A DNA stretch of 64,000 bases from Amnibacterium flavum (GCF_003097495.1 NZ_QEOP01000001.1:744001-808000), one strand, 5' to 3'; positions 26,046-34,774 are shown, numbered from the stretch's first letter. The notes: generated from the sequence alone by a model not told the origin. Numbers and translations: made by a program.

Positions 26046-27026
26046 GTGCCCAAGAGCAAGAAACGACCCGCGAAGAAGCAGCAGCACCATCATCACGGCC
26101 CCGTCGCGGGCACGAGGAGCAAGTCGGGCGGCAGCCCGGTCCACGTGCGCAGAGCTCGGGCACGCGATTGGATCGCCGCCGCGCGTCCGCGCACGCTGAC
26201 GCTCGCCATCGCCCCGGTCGCACTCGGCACCGGTGCCGCCTACGCGGCCGGTGGATTCGTCTTCCACGAGTACCGCATCCCGCTGGCGCTCGCGGTGGCG
26301 GTGCTCCTGCAGATCGGCGTGAACTACGCCAACGACTACTCCGACGGCATCCGCGGCACCGACCTGCATCGCGTCGGCCCCGCGCGCCTCACCGCGTCAG
26401 GCGCCGCGAAGCCGCGCACCGTCCTCACGGTCGCCCTCGTCTTCTTCGGCCTCGCCGCTCTCGCGGGGCTCGCACTCGTCATCATCAGTCAGATCTGGTG
26501 GCTGCTCGCCGTCGGGGCCGTTGCGATCGTCGCCGCCTGGTTCTACACCGGCGGCAAGAAGCCCTACGGCTACGCGGGCCTCGGCGAGATCGCCGTCTTC
26601 GTCTTCTTCGGCCTCGTCGCCACCGTCGGTACGACCTACGTGCAGATCGAGCAGGTGCCGACCGAATCGTGGCTGTCGGGCATCGCCATCGGATCGCTCG
26701 CCTGCGCCGTGCTGGTCGTCAACAACCTGCGCGACATCGAGCAGGACCGTCTCGCCGGCAAGAAAACGCTCAGCGTCCGGATCGGCGCGCGCTGGTCGAA
26801 GATCCTCTTCTGCGTGCTGCTCGCGATCCCGTTCGTGATCCTCGGCTTCTTCGCGATCTTCTACCCGCTGGCGCTGCTGGTCTTCTTCGGGCTGCTGCTC
26901 GCCATCCCGGCCGGACTGATCGCCGTCACAGCGAAGACAGCGCGCGAACTGGTGCTCGTCCTCACGTTGACGAGTCTGCTCGCACTTCTCTACGGTCTGG
27001 GTCTCGCGGCCGCGTTCATCTTCTGA
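26046..27026 (+). CDS. menA: 1,4-Dihydroxy-2-naphthoate polyprenyltransferase
   Basis: A 326-residue membrane protein from GTG, with a basic, His-rich N-terminal tail of about 45 residues before the first helix. It attaches the polyprenyl chain to dihydroxynaphthoate, forming demethylmenaquinone. Both Asp-rich prenyl-diphosphate sites are seen: NYANDYSDGIRGTD and NNLRDIEQDRLAGKKTL. About eight to nine helices fit the UbiA family. The gene starts nine bases after the menE fusion and overlaps the convergent DUF4229 gene by 11 bases. Confidence 0.95.
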   Translation: MPKSKKRPAKKQQHHHHGPVAGTRSKSGGSPVHVRRARARDWIAAARPRTLTLAIAPVALGTGAAYAAGGFVFHEYRIPLALAVAVLLQIGVNYANDYSDGIRGTDLHRVGPARLTASGAAKPRTVLTVALVFFGLAALAGLALVIISQIWWLLAVGAVAIVAAWFYTGGKKPYGYAGLGEIAVFVFFGLVATVGTTYVQIEQVPTESWLSGIAIGSLACAVLVVNNLRDIEQDRLAGKKTLSVRIGARWSKILFCVLLAIPFVILGFFAIFYPLALLVFFGLLLAIPAGLIAVTAKTARELVLVLTLTSLLALLYGLGLAAAFIF

Positions 27027-27324
27027 GATCGTCGCCCGCGGCGGGCGCATCTCCGACTGCGGCGTCCTCGACGGCGTCGTCGGAGTCGGCCGACCGCGGG
27101 ACCGCCCCGCTGCGGACCGTCGCGATCTGCTCGGAGATCACCGCACGCGGCTTGCTGAGGAAGATGTAGGAGACGCAGAACGCGATCACCGCAGCGATGA
27201 TCGTCGAGATCCACGGTTCGATCGGCAGGACGATCAGGAGCACGGTCAGCACGACGGCGAAGATCCCGAGGCGGATCAGGGTGTACCAGACCAGAGTCCA
27301 GCGGCTGCGAGGTCGAGGTTCCAC
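27016..27324 (-). CDS. DUF4229 membrane protein
   Basis: A 102-residue protein from GTG at 27324. Two hydrophobic helices (about residues 10-31 and 34-52, IRLGIFAVVLTVLLIVLP and then IIAAVIAFCVSYIFL) are followed by SKPR and an acidic, Ala/Asp-rich tail. This arrangement matches DUF4229, a small actinobacterial family seen beside men genes. The 3' end overlaps that of menA on the other strand. Function unknown. Confidence 0.7.
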   Translation of the reverse strand: MEPRPRSRWTLVWYTLIRLGIFAVVLTVLLIVLPIEPWISTIIAAVIAFCVSYIFLSKPRAVISEQIATVRSGAVPRSADSDDAVEDAAVGDAPAAGDDLRR

Positions 27325-27388
27325 GCCGAACAGTGTAGGTCGCCACCGCGGGGCGTTCCCCCAGTCGGCCTCGTCTATCGTTGTCCCC

Positions 27389-27784
27389 ATGGCGCGGTTC
27401 TGGGTCGTCGCTGCGGTCGTCGCGGTGGCCTTCATGGTGTACTCGCTGGTCGACTGCGCGATGACGGACAAGGCGCGAGTCCGCGGGCCGCGCAAGGGCG
27501 TCTGGCTGCTGCTCATCCTCGTCCTCCCCGTCATCGGTGCGGTCCTCTGGTTCGTCATCGGCCGCGGACGACCCACCAAGACCACGGGTCGTGCGCCGCT
27601 TCGTCCGGTCGCTCCCGACGACGATCCGGCCTTCCTCGCCCGGCTCGCGCGCGACGCCGATCAGGAGGAGCGGATCCGTCGACTCGAGGAGGAGCTCTCC
27701 GCGCTCGAGTCCGACCCCGACGCGGACCCCGACGGCAAAGACGGTACAGACGGCACTGGCGGCGCCGGTCGCCGCGATGGCTGA
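27389..27784 (+). CDS. PLDc_N-domain small membrane protein
   Basis: A 131-residue protein. Two hydrophobic segments (about residues 3-22 and 38-56) flank a short loop with DCAMTDKARVRGPRKGVW, as in the phospholipase D N-terminal-like domain family; no HKD catalytic motif is present. The C-terminal half is charged and likely helical, with EERIRRLEEELSALE suggesting a coiled coil. It overlaps the menD start by eight bases and so is translated with it. Role in the locus unknown. Confidence 0.75.
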   Translation: MARFWVVAAVVAVAFMVYSLVDCAMTDKARVRGPRKGVWLLLILVLPVIGAVLWFVIGRGRPTKTTGRAPLRPVAPDDDPAFLARLARDADQEERIRRLEEELSALESDPDADPDGKDGTDGTGGAGRRDG

Positions 27785-29474
27785 GGCCACCGGCCCGGCG
27801 AGCGAGTTCGCCAGCGCATTCATCCGCCGCCTGGCCGCACGAGGGGTCCGGCATATCGTCGTCAGTCCGGGCTCGCGCTCACAGGCACTCGCGCTCGCCG
27901 CGGCTCGCGCTCACGCCGACGGCCTCATCCGGATCCACGTGCGCATCGACGAGCGCTCGGCGGGCTTCCTCGCGCTGGGATTGAGCCGATCCGCGCGCAC
28001 CCCGGTCGCCATCGTCACCACTTCGGGAACCGCGGTCGCCAACCTGCATCCGGCGATGCTCGAGGCCTGGCATTCCGGCGACCCGCTGATCGCGGTGACC
28101 GCTGATCGACCCGCCTCGTTGCGCGGGCGCGGTGCCAACCAGACCACCACCCAACCCGAGATATTCGGTCCTGCCGCGACCTGGCAGCTCGATGTCGTGC
28201 CCCCGACCGGCGCCGACGACGAACTCGAGATCGCGCGGCGGGTGGCCGACGATGCGGTCACCGCCGCCATGATCGGGGCGATCCGCCCGTCGCCGGTCCA
28301 CGTGAACCTGCAGTTCACGGAGCCGCTGTCGGGGCCGGTGACCCCGCTGCCCGACGATGCCGCCCCGTTCGATATCAGCGCCTCCTTCGGGCCGCCCCTC
28401 CGGGTCGAGCGCGGCCTGCGAACCGTCGTGATCGCCGGCACGGGGGCGGGGCCCGTCGCGGAGCAGTTCGCGCGATCGGCGGGTTGGCCCCTGCTCGCCG
28501 AGGTCACCAGCAGTGCCCGCTTCGGGCCGAATCTGGTCCGCGCCTACCGTCAGGTGCTGTCCGGAAGCGGGCTCGCCGACGAGGTCGAGCGGGTGGTCGT
28601 CTTCGGCCGGCCGAACCTGAGTCGCGAGGTGCCCGCCCTGCTGGCACGGCCCGGGATTGAGACGATCCTGGTGCGTTCATCCGGTGCCGAGCAGTTCGAT
28701 CCCACCGGCTCGGCGATCCAGGTCGACGCTGCAGAGGCCCCGGAGGCGCCCGATGACTCCGCCGTCGCCGCACGCGAGAAGGACTGGCTGGACGCCTGGT
28801 ACTTCACCGGCCGACAGCTCGCCGAGGACGACGACGAACCGGCCTGGATCGGGGGCAGCGGGGTGTCCACCGCGGCCGAACGGAGCAGGCTGGTGCGGGC
28901 CGAGCTCAGCGCGGTGCGCTCAGCGGTTTCGCGGCGGGCCCTCGTCGACGCGGTGTGGCGGGCGACGTGGCCGCACGACCGGCTCTGGTTCGCCGCATCC
29001 CGGTTGGTCCGGGTCGCGGATGCTGCGGTGCCGGGTAAGAAGATCGCGGTGCAGGCCAGCCGCGGTCTCGCCGGCATCGACGGCACGATCTCGTCGGCCT
29101 TCGGTTTCGCGCTCGCGGCGGCGGACGACCCTCGCGGGGCGGCCGGCACGACGAGGGTGCTCCTCGGGGATCTGGCTTTCCTGCACGACGTCGGCGGGCT
29201 GCTGCTCCCGCCTGGCGAATCCCGCCCGCGGATCCAGCTCGTCGTCGGCAACGACGGGGGCGGGTCCATCTTCGACGGTCTCGAGGTGGCGGCGGATGCC
29301 GATCCAGACGCGTTCGACCGAGTGATGTACACGCCTCACTCCGTCGATATCGAGGGCATCGCCGGCGCGTACGGGTGGGAGTTCACGCGCGCGGCGACCC
29401 GCGGAGACCTCGACCGCGCGCTCACGGCGCCCGCGATGGGACCGAGCGTCGTGGAAGTCCCGCTCGACCGCTGA
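27777..29474 (+). CDS. menD: SEPHCHC synthase
   Basis: A 565-residue thiamine-diphosphate enzyme joining isochorismate and 2-oxoglutarate, the first committed step of menaquinone synthesis. The N-terminal signature HIVVSPGSRSQALALAA and Glu in IDERSAGFLALG are typical; the thiamine site is around GTISSAFGFALAA and LGDLAFLHD with VVGNDGGGSIFDGLE. The ATG at 27777 overlaps the previous gene. Its last 24 codons are repeated, with six base changes, 1,254 bases downstream, suggesting an insertion at its 3' end. Confidence 0.96.
   Translation: MAEATGPASEFASAFIRRLAARGVRHIVVSPGSRSQALALAAARAHADGLIRIHVRIDERSAGFLALGLSRSARTPVAIVTTSGTAVANLHPAMLEAWHSGDPLIAVTADRPASLRGRGANQTTTQPEIFGPAATWQLDVVPPTGADDELEIARRVADDAVTAAMIGAIRPSPVHVNLQFTEPLSGPVTPLPDDAAPFDISASFGPPLRVERGLRTVVIAGTGAGPVAEQFARSAGWPLLAEVTSSARFGPNLVRAYRQVLSGSGLADEVERVVVFGRPNLSREVPALLARPGIETILVRSSGAEQFDPTGSAIQVDAAEAPEAPDDSAVAAREKDWLDAWYFTGRQLAEDDDEPAWIGGSGVSTAAERSRLVRAELSAVRSAVSRRALVDAVWRATWPHDRLWFAASRLVRVADAAVPGKKIAVQASRGLAGIDGTISSAFGFALAAADDPRGAAGTTRVLLGDLAFLHDVGGLLLPPGESRPRIQLVVGNDGGGSIFDGLEVAADADPDAFDRVMYTPHSVDIEGIAGAYGWEFTRAATRGDLDRALTAPAMGPSVVEVPLDR
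29403..29474 (+). repeat. menD: menD 3' tail, copy 1 (in menD)
   Basis: The last 24 codons of menD including the stop. The peptide starts GDLDRALTAPAMGPS. It matches copy 2 at 30657-30728 in 66 of 72 positions; all but one change leave the protein unaltered, as expected from two diverged menD alleles. Confidence 0.85.
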
Positions 29475-29701
29475 CCCGGTGGGTCCATCCGGGGCGGGTG
29501 CGAGCGATGCGCGCCCGCGCGGCGGCGGTGTGTTGGATGACGAGGCTCCCGCTCCTGCAGCCGCAGTGAAGACCGACCTACAAGACGACGAGCAATCCGT
29601 CAAGCCCATGCGGGCGGAGGGGTCGCTGTACGTACGATCGGACCGTCGCCGGTGGAGGTGATCCGGTGCCGGCGATGCCGACCGAGCGAGGGAGAGCGAA
29701 G

Positions 29702-29796
29702 ATGGCAACCCAGGTGCGCACGGCGCTTCTCGTTCGTCTGAAGTCGAAGAAGTCGATGTCGTCACCGAGCAGCAGCCGACTCAGGGGAGCTGCGGG
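29702..29796 (+). pseudogene. Remnant of an antibiotic-biosynthesis-monooxygenase-like gene
   Basis: After a GAGGGAGA ribosome site, ATG begins MATQVRTALLVRLK, which resembles the start of ABM/quinol monooxygenase-like proteins of about 100 residues. The frame then changes: VEEVDVVTEQQP in another frame resembles the usual end of such proteins. The middle, about 70 residues, would be missing. The open 32-codon frame ends at 29800, sharing ATGA with the aldo/keto reductase. The similarity is from memory and short, so confidence is limited. Confidence 0.35.
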
Positions 29797-30645
29797 ATGA
29801 CCGCGATGGAGCACCGCCCCTTCGGTCGCCTTCCTGTGGACGTCTCCGTCATCGGGCAGGGCACCTGGTACATCGACGCCGCGCACCGACCGACGGCCGT
29901 CGATTCTCTGCGCCACGGGATCGACAGCGGCATGATGCACATCGATACCGCCGAGATGTACGGCGACGCCGAGCTGGTGGTCGGCGAGGCCATCGCCGGA
30001 CGGCGGGATGAGGTCTTCCTCGTTTCGAAGGTTCTACCGAGCAACGCCTCGCGTGCCGGAGTGGTGGCGGCGTGCGAGCGCACGCTGACGCGCTTGGGCA
30101 CCGACAGGCTGGACTGCTACCTCTTGCATTGGCGCGGTTCCTACCCACTGGAGGAGACTTTCGCCGGCTTCGAGCAGCTGCGCGAGCAGGGCAAGATCCG
30201 GTCGTGGGGCGTGAGCAACTTCGACGTCGACGATCTGGAGGAAGCCTGGAGGTCGGGCGGGGAGGGGCGCCTCGCCTGCAATCAGGTGCTCTATCACCTG
30301 AAGGAGCGCGCGATCGAGCACGCCGTGCTCCCGTGGTGCGAGCGGCGTGGCGTCGCCGTCGTCGCGTACAGCCCCTTCGGGCACGACGACTTCCCCGGAC
30401 CGCGGACGCCGGGTGGCCGAGTGCTGGAGGAGATCGCGGCGGATCACGGCGCGAGTGCCCGGCAGGTGGCCTTGCGCTTCCTCGTGCGCCGGCCGGGTGT
30501 CTTCGCCATCCCGAAGGCGTCGACCGCTGCGCATGCCGACGAGAATGCTGGCGCGGGCTCGCTGCGACTCAGTGCCGCGGAGTGCGACCGGATCAGTGCC
30601 GCGTTCCCTCGTGGCGCTCGCCCACGCCGGCTGCCCATGCTGTGA
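29797..30645 (+). CDS. Aldo/keto reductase
   Basis: A 282-residue NADPH-dependent oxidoreductase with a TIM-barrel layout. The catalytic tetrad is visible: Asp in HIDTAEMYG with Tyr, Lys in VFLVSKVLP and His in CYLLHWRG. The NADP-binding C-terminus has VFAIPKAST. Substrate not predictable. It is the only intact gene of the islet between two menD tails, so it was probably acquired with the islet. Confidence 0.92.
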   Translation: MTAMEHRPFGRLPVDVSVIGQGTWYIDAAHRPTAVDSLRHGIDSGMMHIDTAEMYGDAELVVGEAIAGRRDEVFLVSKVLPSNASRAGVVAACERTLTRLGTDRLDCYLLHWRGSYPLEETFAGFEQLREQGKIRSWGVSNFDVDDLEEAWRSGGEGRLACNQVLYHLKERAIEHAVLPWCERRGVAVVAYSPFGHDDFPGPRTPGGRVLEEIAADHGASARQVALRFLVRRPGVFAIPKASTAAHADENAGAGSLRLSAAECDRISAAFPRGARPRRLPML

Positions 30646-30656
30646 TCTCGACCAGC

Positions 30657-30728
30657 GGCGACCTCGATCGTGCGCTCGCGGCGCCTGCGATGGGACCGAG
30701 TGTCGTGGAAGTCCCGCTCGACCGCTGA
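30657..30728 (+). repeat. menD 3' tail, copy 2 (right end of islet)
   Basis: A 72-base copy of the end of menD: the peptide GDLDRALAAPAMGPS and the stop are retained, but no upstream menD reading frame is attached. Base changes relative to copy 1 are mostly C/T at third positions. Confidence 0.85.
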
Positions 30729-30820
30729 GCGGCTGTCCCGTCGAGCGAGGCGGGGCGGGGTCCGACCGAACAGGATCCGCAATTTCCCGTGACCCCGAGG
30801 ATCCAGCCCCTCGCGGCCTG

Positions 30821-31081
30821 CGTTGGAAAGAACTCCTCCTGCTCTCTTTCGCCACCAGCGTCGACGCGCTCGCAGTCGGGATCTCCTTCGCCTTCCTCGA
30901 AGTGAACTTCTGGGGGGCGGTCGCACTGATCGGGCTGACCAGCCTCGTCCTCTCAGCGGCCGCGGTGGCGATCGGCCATCGGGTCGGTGCCAGTTTCCAG
31001 CGCCCAGCCGAACTGGCTGGCGGAGTCGTGCTGATCTTTATCGGTCTGCAGGTACTTCTCGAGCATCTCGGGGTCTGGTGA
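30821..31081 (+). pseudogene. mntP: C-terminal half of manganese efflux pump MntP
   Basis: About 86 codons matching the second half of MntP (usually about 190 residues): ATSVDALAVGISFAFLEVN, then the closing helix with GGVVLIFIGLQVLLEHLG. The first three helices are absent and the region upstream has no start codon in frame with homology. The break lies 92 bases beyond the second menD tail, so the event that placed the islet probably deleted the 5' half. It is not expected to be functional. Confidence 0.75.
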
Positions 31082-31160
31082 TCGCAGCCGATCGGTGTGG
31101 CGGCGCCCCGATCGGGGCGCCGTCTGCCTAACCTGTGCTTTCACAGCCAGGGGGGCATCC

Positions 31161-31274
31161 ATGCACGCGAACGACATCTTCGGGATCACCGTGATGGTCC
31201 TCGCCTCGGTCGGCGTCGTCGCGGGGCTCGTCCGCCAGTTCGGCGCACAGCTCGCTCGACGCCGCAGCCGTTGA
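31161..31274 (+). CDS. Small single-helix membrane protein
   Basis: A 37-residue peptide with an AGGGGGGC ribosome site seven bases upstream of ATG. It starts MHANDIFG, has one hydrophobic helix (ITVMVLASVGVVAGLV) and a positively charged end (RRRSR). No family is recognised; the arrangement and ribosome site favour a real gene, but its size leaves doubt. Confidence 0.45.
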   Translation: MHANDIFGITVMVLASVGVVAGLVRQFGAQLARRRSR

Positions 31275-31293
31275 CAGGGCTTCCACTCGAAGG

Positions 31294-32583
31294 TCAGTGA
31301 CCGGCGGCGCGCTGCGGGACCGATCCGCTCCCGTCCTCGGCTGCATCGTCAGACCCACCGACCTCGGTCTCGAGTCGCTGCAGCTCGGCCTGAGCGCGGG
31401 CGGCGAACGAGCGCAGATCTGCCACGTCCGTCGCCGACGGGTTCTTGGACAGCGGATGCATGAGGCAGAAGCTGCCGATCGTCTCTCCGCTCGATGAGAG
31501 CAGGGGAATTCCGGCGTAGAACTCCATGTGGGTGAGGTCGATGAGCGGATTCGCGTTGAAGCGGTCGTCGCGGGACGTCTTCGGAACGACGAGCGGTTCC
31601 GACGCATCGATGACCGTCGCGCAGTGCGTCAGCTCCAGGGGAACGGTCAGCGGCATCTCCCGTCCGCCGTGGCCGACGTAGCGGATCCGATCCCCGTCGG
31701 CCAGCGAGACGCTGGCGATGCGCACGCCGAAGCGCTCGCGTGCCTCCGCGGTGATGCGCTCGATCTCGGTGAGGCGGCGCGCCTCCTCGAGCTCGGCGGC
31801 GCGGAGCAGTCCGCGCCAGCCGTTCGGATCGACGTCGATCGCGACGGAGTGCAGGGCGGGGTCGATTTCCGGGTCCCCTTCGAGTACTCGGGAAACCGGT
31901 CCTCCCTCGAGCGCTGCGATCACGGAACCCGCCCACCTCCGGTACATCAGCGGGGACCCGTAGCGCCTCGCCGCGTCGATGACCGGTGCGCCGAGCTCGA
32001 AGAAGTCGACATCGTCGAATCGTTCGGCGATCGCCCGGGCCGATCCGCTCAGACGGCGTGCGTGCGTCTCGGCGATGGAGCCGAGCGGGCTGTCATAGGC
32101 CGGAACCGATCGAACGGGCTGGATCCCGGCGAGGGCGATCCGGACACCGGGTCGCGTCCCCGACCTGAGGTGCTCAACCAGCGCGAGCAGGTCCCGCTCC
32201 CAGCGGGGGAGCCTCGTCAACCGGACCGCGTCGTTCATGCCGACGACGACCGCGACGGAGTCGTACGTGCTGAGATCGGTGGCGCCGAGCCACGGGACGG
32301 CAGCGGCGATGTTCATGATCTCGTCCCCGACGTAGTCGACACGGGCGCCCCTCGAGTTGCGCCGGGCCAGCTCCCCGGCGAGCCCTCCTGCCAGCGCGAG
32401 GGTGTGGGATGCGACGCCCCAGCCGTGGCAGGGGCCGTTCCCCACCAGCAGAACACGGGCAGCCGATTCGTCGCCGATGGCGACGCTCGGGGGAGTGCGC
32501 GGCCGGGGCACGTCGCTGCCCTTGGACAGCTGATAAGCGTAGAAGAGCTTCATCAGCGGACGGAGGGCTTCGTATCTTGCCAC
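31294..32583 (-). CDS. SGNH-like domain without nucleophile, fused to GAF
   Basis: A 429-residue protein. Residues about 40-230 resemble an SGNH/GDSL hydrolase: GNGPCHGWGV (48-57) stands where block I GDSxxxGxG is expected, and VVVGMNDAVRL holds the block III GxND. The block I Ser is Gly here, and the block V His is not visible (MYRRWAGSV). Residues about 262-405 form a GAF domain ending FYAGIPLLSSSGETIGSFCLMHPL. The pairing suggests a ligand-sensing protein rather than an esterase. No kinase or cyclase domain follows. A GAF-less relative lies at 39717. Confidence 0.7.
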   Translation of the reverse strand: MARYEALRPLMKLFYAYQLSKGSDVPRPRTPPSVAIGDESAARVLLVGNGPCHGWGVASHTLALAGGLAGELARRNSRGARVDYVGDEIMNIAAAVPWLGATDLSTYDSVAVVVGMNDAVRLTRLPRWERDLLALVEHLRSGTRPGVRIALAGIQPVRSVPAYDSPLGSIAETHARRLSGSARAIAERFDDVDFFELGAPVIDAARRYGSPLMYRRWAGSVIAALEGGPVSRVLEGDPEIDPALHSVAIDVDPNGWRGLLRAAELEEARRLTEIERITAEARERFGVRIASVSLADGDRIRYVGHGGREMPLTVPLELTHCATVIDASEPLVVPKTSRDDRFNANPLIDLTHMEFYAGIPLLSSSGETIGSFCLMHPLSKNPSATDVADLRSFAARAQAELQRLETEVGGSDDAAEDGSGSVPQRAAGH

Positions 32584-32707
32584 GTCACCAGTCCTTCGCT
32601 CAGTGGTGGACCCGGTGGTCTACGCAGTGAACGTAAGTGATCGTTCTTCATTCGAAGGGATGACATGCCGGACCGCGGACCTGAGGATCTGCCCGACGAG
32701 CCGCCCG

Positions 32708-33955
32708 TCAGTCGAAGGCGTCGACGACCGGACGGAACTTCATGGCCGTCTCGGCGAGCTCCGAGGCGGGCACGGATCCGGCGACGATCCCCGCGCCCGC
32801 GTAGGCGGTCAGCGTCCCGACGTCGACCTGCGCGCAACGGAGCGCGACCGCCCACTCGCCGTTGCCCTCCTCGTCGATCCAGCCGACCGGACCGGCATAG
32901 CGTCCACGATCGAACGGTTCCAGCTCGTCGATGATCGAGATCGCGGCGGCGGTCGGACTGCCCGCGACGGCAGCCGTCGGATGCGCGGCGTCGATGAGGT
33001 CGATCGAGTTGGAACTGTCCGCCAGACAGCCTTCGACATCGCTTGCGAGGTGCCAGAGATTCGGCAGCTTGAGAGCGAACGGGATCTCGCTCGCCACGAG
33101 CGACGACGTGTGCGGGGCGAACGCGCGGAGAACGCTGCGGACCGCGAAGCCGTGCTCGTCACGATCCTTCTCGCTCGTCACCAGTGCGAGGGCGGCGGCG
33201 GTGTCCTCAGCAGCGGTCGCACCGCGCGCGGTGCTCCCCGCCAGGACCCGTGCCTGCAGAGTGCCCGAGGCGACACGGACCAGCATCTCGGGGCTCGACC
33301 CGATCAGTCCGTCGACGGCGAAGGTCCAGCAATCGGGGTAGCCCATGGCGAGCTTCGCGAGCGGACCGCGCAGGTCGGCCCCCGGTGAGATGGGTGAGAC
33401 GAGATCGCGGGCGAGGACGACCTTCTCGACCTCACCCGCCTCGATGCGGCCGATGGCGTCGGCGACGGCGGATCGGTAGGCGTCGGCGCTCATCGCGCCG
33501 GGCGTGAAGCTCAGCGCCAGGTCGGAGTCATCGACGGGCGTCGCGGTCGCGGTCGCCTCGTCGGTCCCGTCGGCGGGGTCGATCGTCGTCACCCAGGTGC
33601 GGCCCCCACGGGAACCGACGACGATGCGAGGCACGATCAGTGTGCTGGTGCGGGAGGAGGACGGCGAGAAGGCGAAGGCGGCGAAGGCGACGAGACCGGT
33701 GCCGGGCAGGGAGACCGGGTCGGTCACCGTTGATGCGGCGACGGTCTCGCGCCACAGGGTCGCGGCCCGAGTGAAGCGATCCGGTCCGCTGAACTCCCAG
33801 CGCAGCGCTTCACCCCATCCGACGAAGCCCTCGCCGCGGCGGATCCAGACCAGCGGATGTGTCGATGACGTGTGCTGAAGCAGATGCTCCGCTACCGCGG
33901 GGGAGTCGACTTCGACGGTCACCGCTCTGAGCGCGAGGGCTGTGACCGTGTTCAC
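32708..33955 (-). CDS. menF: Isochorismate synthase
   Basis: A 415-residue chorismate-binding enzyme making isochorismate, the entry to menaquinone synthesis. The catalytic lysine region KVVLARDLVSP, the PTAAVAGSPTAAA loop and the final GRYAGPVGWIDEEGNGEWA block with acidic metal ligands are characteristic. No pyruvate-lyase domain is attached. It is divergent from menG, 105 bases away. The start is GTG at 33955. Confidence 0.94.
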   Translation of the reverse strand: MNTVTALALRAVTVEVDSPAVAEHLLQHTSSTHPLVWIRRGEGFVGWGEALRWEFSGPDRFTRAATLWRETVAASTVTDPVSLPGTGLVAFAAFAFSPSSSRTSTLIVPRIVVGSRGGRTWVTTIDPADGTDEATATATPVDDSDLALSFTPGAMSADAYRSAVADAIGRIEAGEVEKVVLARDLVSPISPGADLRGPLAKLAMGYPDCWTFAVDGLIGSSPEMLVRVASGTLQARVLAGSTARGATAAEDTAAALALVTSEKDRDEHGFAVRSVLRAFAPHTSSLVASEIPFALKLPNLWHLASDVEGCLADSSNSIDLIDAAHPTAAVAGSPTAAAISIIDELEPFDRGRYAGPVGWIDEEGNGEWAVALRCAQVDVGTLTAYAGAGIVAGSVPASELAETAMKFRPVVDAFD

Positions 33956-34060
33956 GTTCCGAGCCTAAGCCCGCTTCCCGGGCGTTCCTCCCAGTCGCGC
34001 GCCAGCCCGCGTGCGGCCGCAGCCCAGTCGGCTCCAATGGTTGAGCCCTAGAATCGTGGG

Positions 34061-34774
34061 GTGAACACCGCGGATCTGGGCAAGCGCGCCTCCGAAGTGG
34101 CCGCGATGTTCGACCAGGTGTCGTCTCGCTACGACCGCACGAACGCCATCCTGTCCGTCGGCAACGACAGCCTGTGGCGAGCGGCCACGACCCGCGCGGT
34201 CGCCCCCAAGCCCGGCGAGCGCATCCTCGACCTCGCCGCCGGGACCGGCACCTCGAGCGCAGCGCTCGCAGCGTCAGGAGCCCACGTCGTCGCCGCCGAC
34301 TTCTCCGACGGCATGCTCGAGGTCGGACGTCGTCGTCACGCGGGCAACCCGCTGCTCGAATTCGTGCACGCTGACGCGCTCGATCTGCCCTTCGCCGACG
34401 ACGAGTTCGACGCCGTGACCATCTCATTCGGGCTCCGCAACGTCGAAGACCCGCACCGGGCACTCGCCGAACTGTTCAGGGTCACCGCTCCCGGTGGTCG
34501 CATCGTGGTCTGCGAATTCTCGACTCCGACGTCGGCATTCCTCCGCGCCGGGCACCGCGTCTACCTCCGCACCGCGATGCCTCTCCTCTCCAAGTTCTCG
34601 AGCTCGAACGCACCGGCCTACGACTACCTCGGCGATTCGATCCTGGAATGGGCCGATCAGCCGACTCTCGCCGAATGGATACGCGAGGCCGGCTACGAGC
34701 AGGTCGCCTACCGCAACCTCACGGCCGGGGTCGTCGCCCTCCACCGCGGTCACAAGGCAGCGAGAGTCGCATGA
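34061..34774 (+). CDS. menG: Demethylmenaquinone methyltransferase
   Basis: A 237-residue SAM-dependent methyltransferase from GTG (MenG/UbiE family). It performs the last step of menaquinone synthesis. Marks include YDRTNAILSVGNDSLWR, the SAM site ILDLAAGTGTSS and FGLRNVEDPHRALAE, with the C-terminal GVVALHRGHK. Its stop overlaps the ATG of the polyprenyl diphosphate synthase, consistent with joint production of ring methylation and side chain. Confidence 0.95.
   Translation: MNTADLGKRASEVAAMFDQVSSRYDRTNAILSVGNDSLWRAATTRAVAPKPGERILDLAAGTGTSSAALAASGAHVVAADFSDGMLEVGRRRHAGNPLLEFVHADALDLPFADDEFDAVTISFGLRNVEDPHRALAELFRVTAPGGRIVVCEFSTPTSAFLRAGHRVYLRTAMPLLSKFSSSNAPAYDYLGDSILEWADQPTLAEWIREAGYEQVAYRNLTAGVVALHRGHKAARVA

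Larger units (their letters stand above)
29475..30728 (+). other. Genomic islet inserted after menD
   Basis: A 1,254-base segment bounded by the two menD tails. It holds a decayed small gene, a complete aldo/keto reductase and the second menD tail. The geometry is that of site-specific or homologous insertion at a gene 3' end where the incoming DNA restores the end of the gene. No integrase or transposase remains. The first 227 bases (29475-29701) hold no gene that I can support. Confidence 0.6.

Noticed and set aside
29475-30728. Intact insertion sequence after menD
   Set aside because: No transposase, no terminal inverted repeats and no short target duplication; the flanking repeat is a menD gene end.
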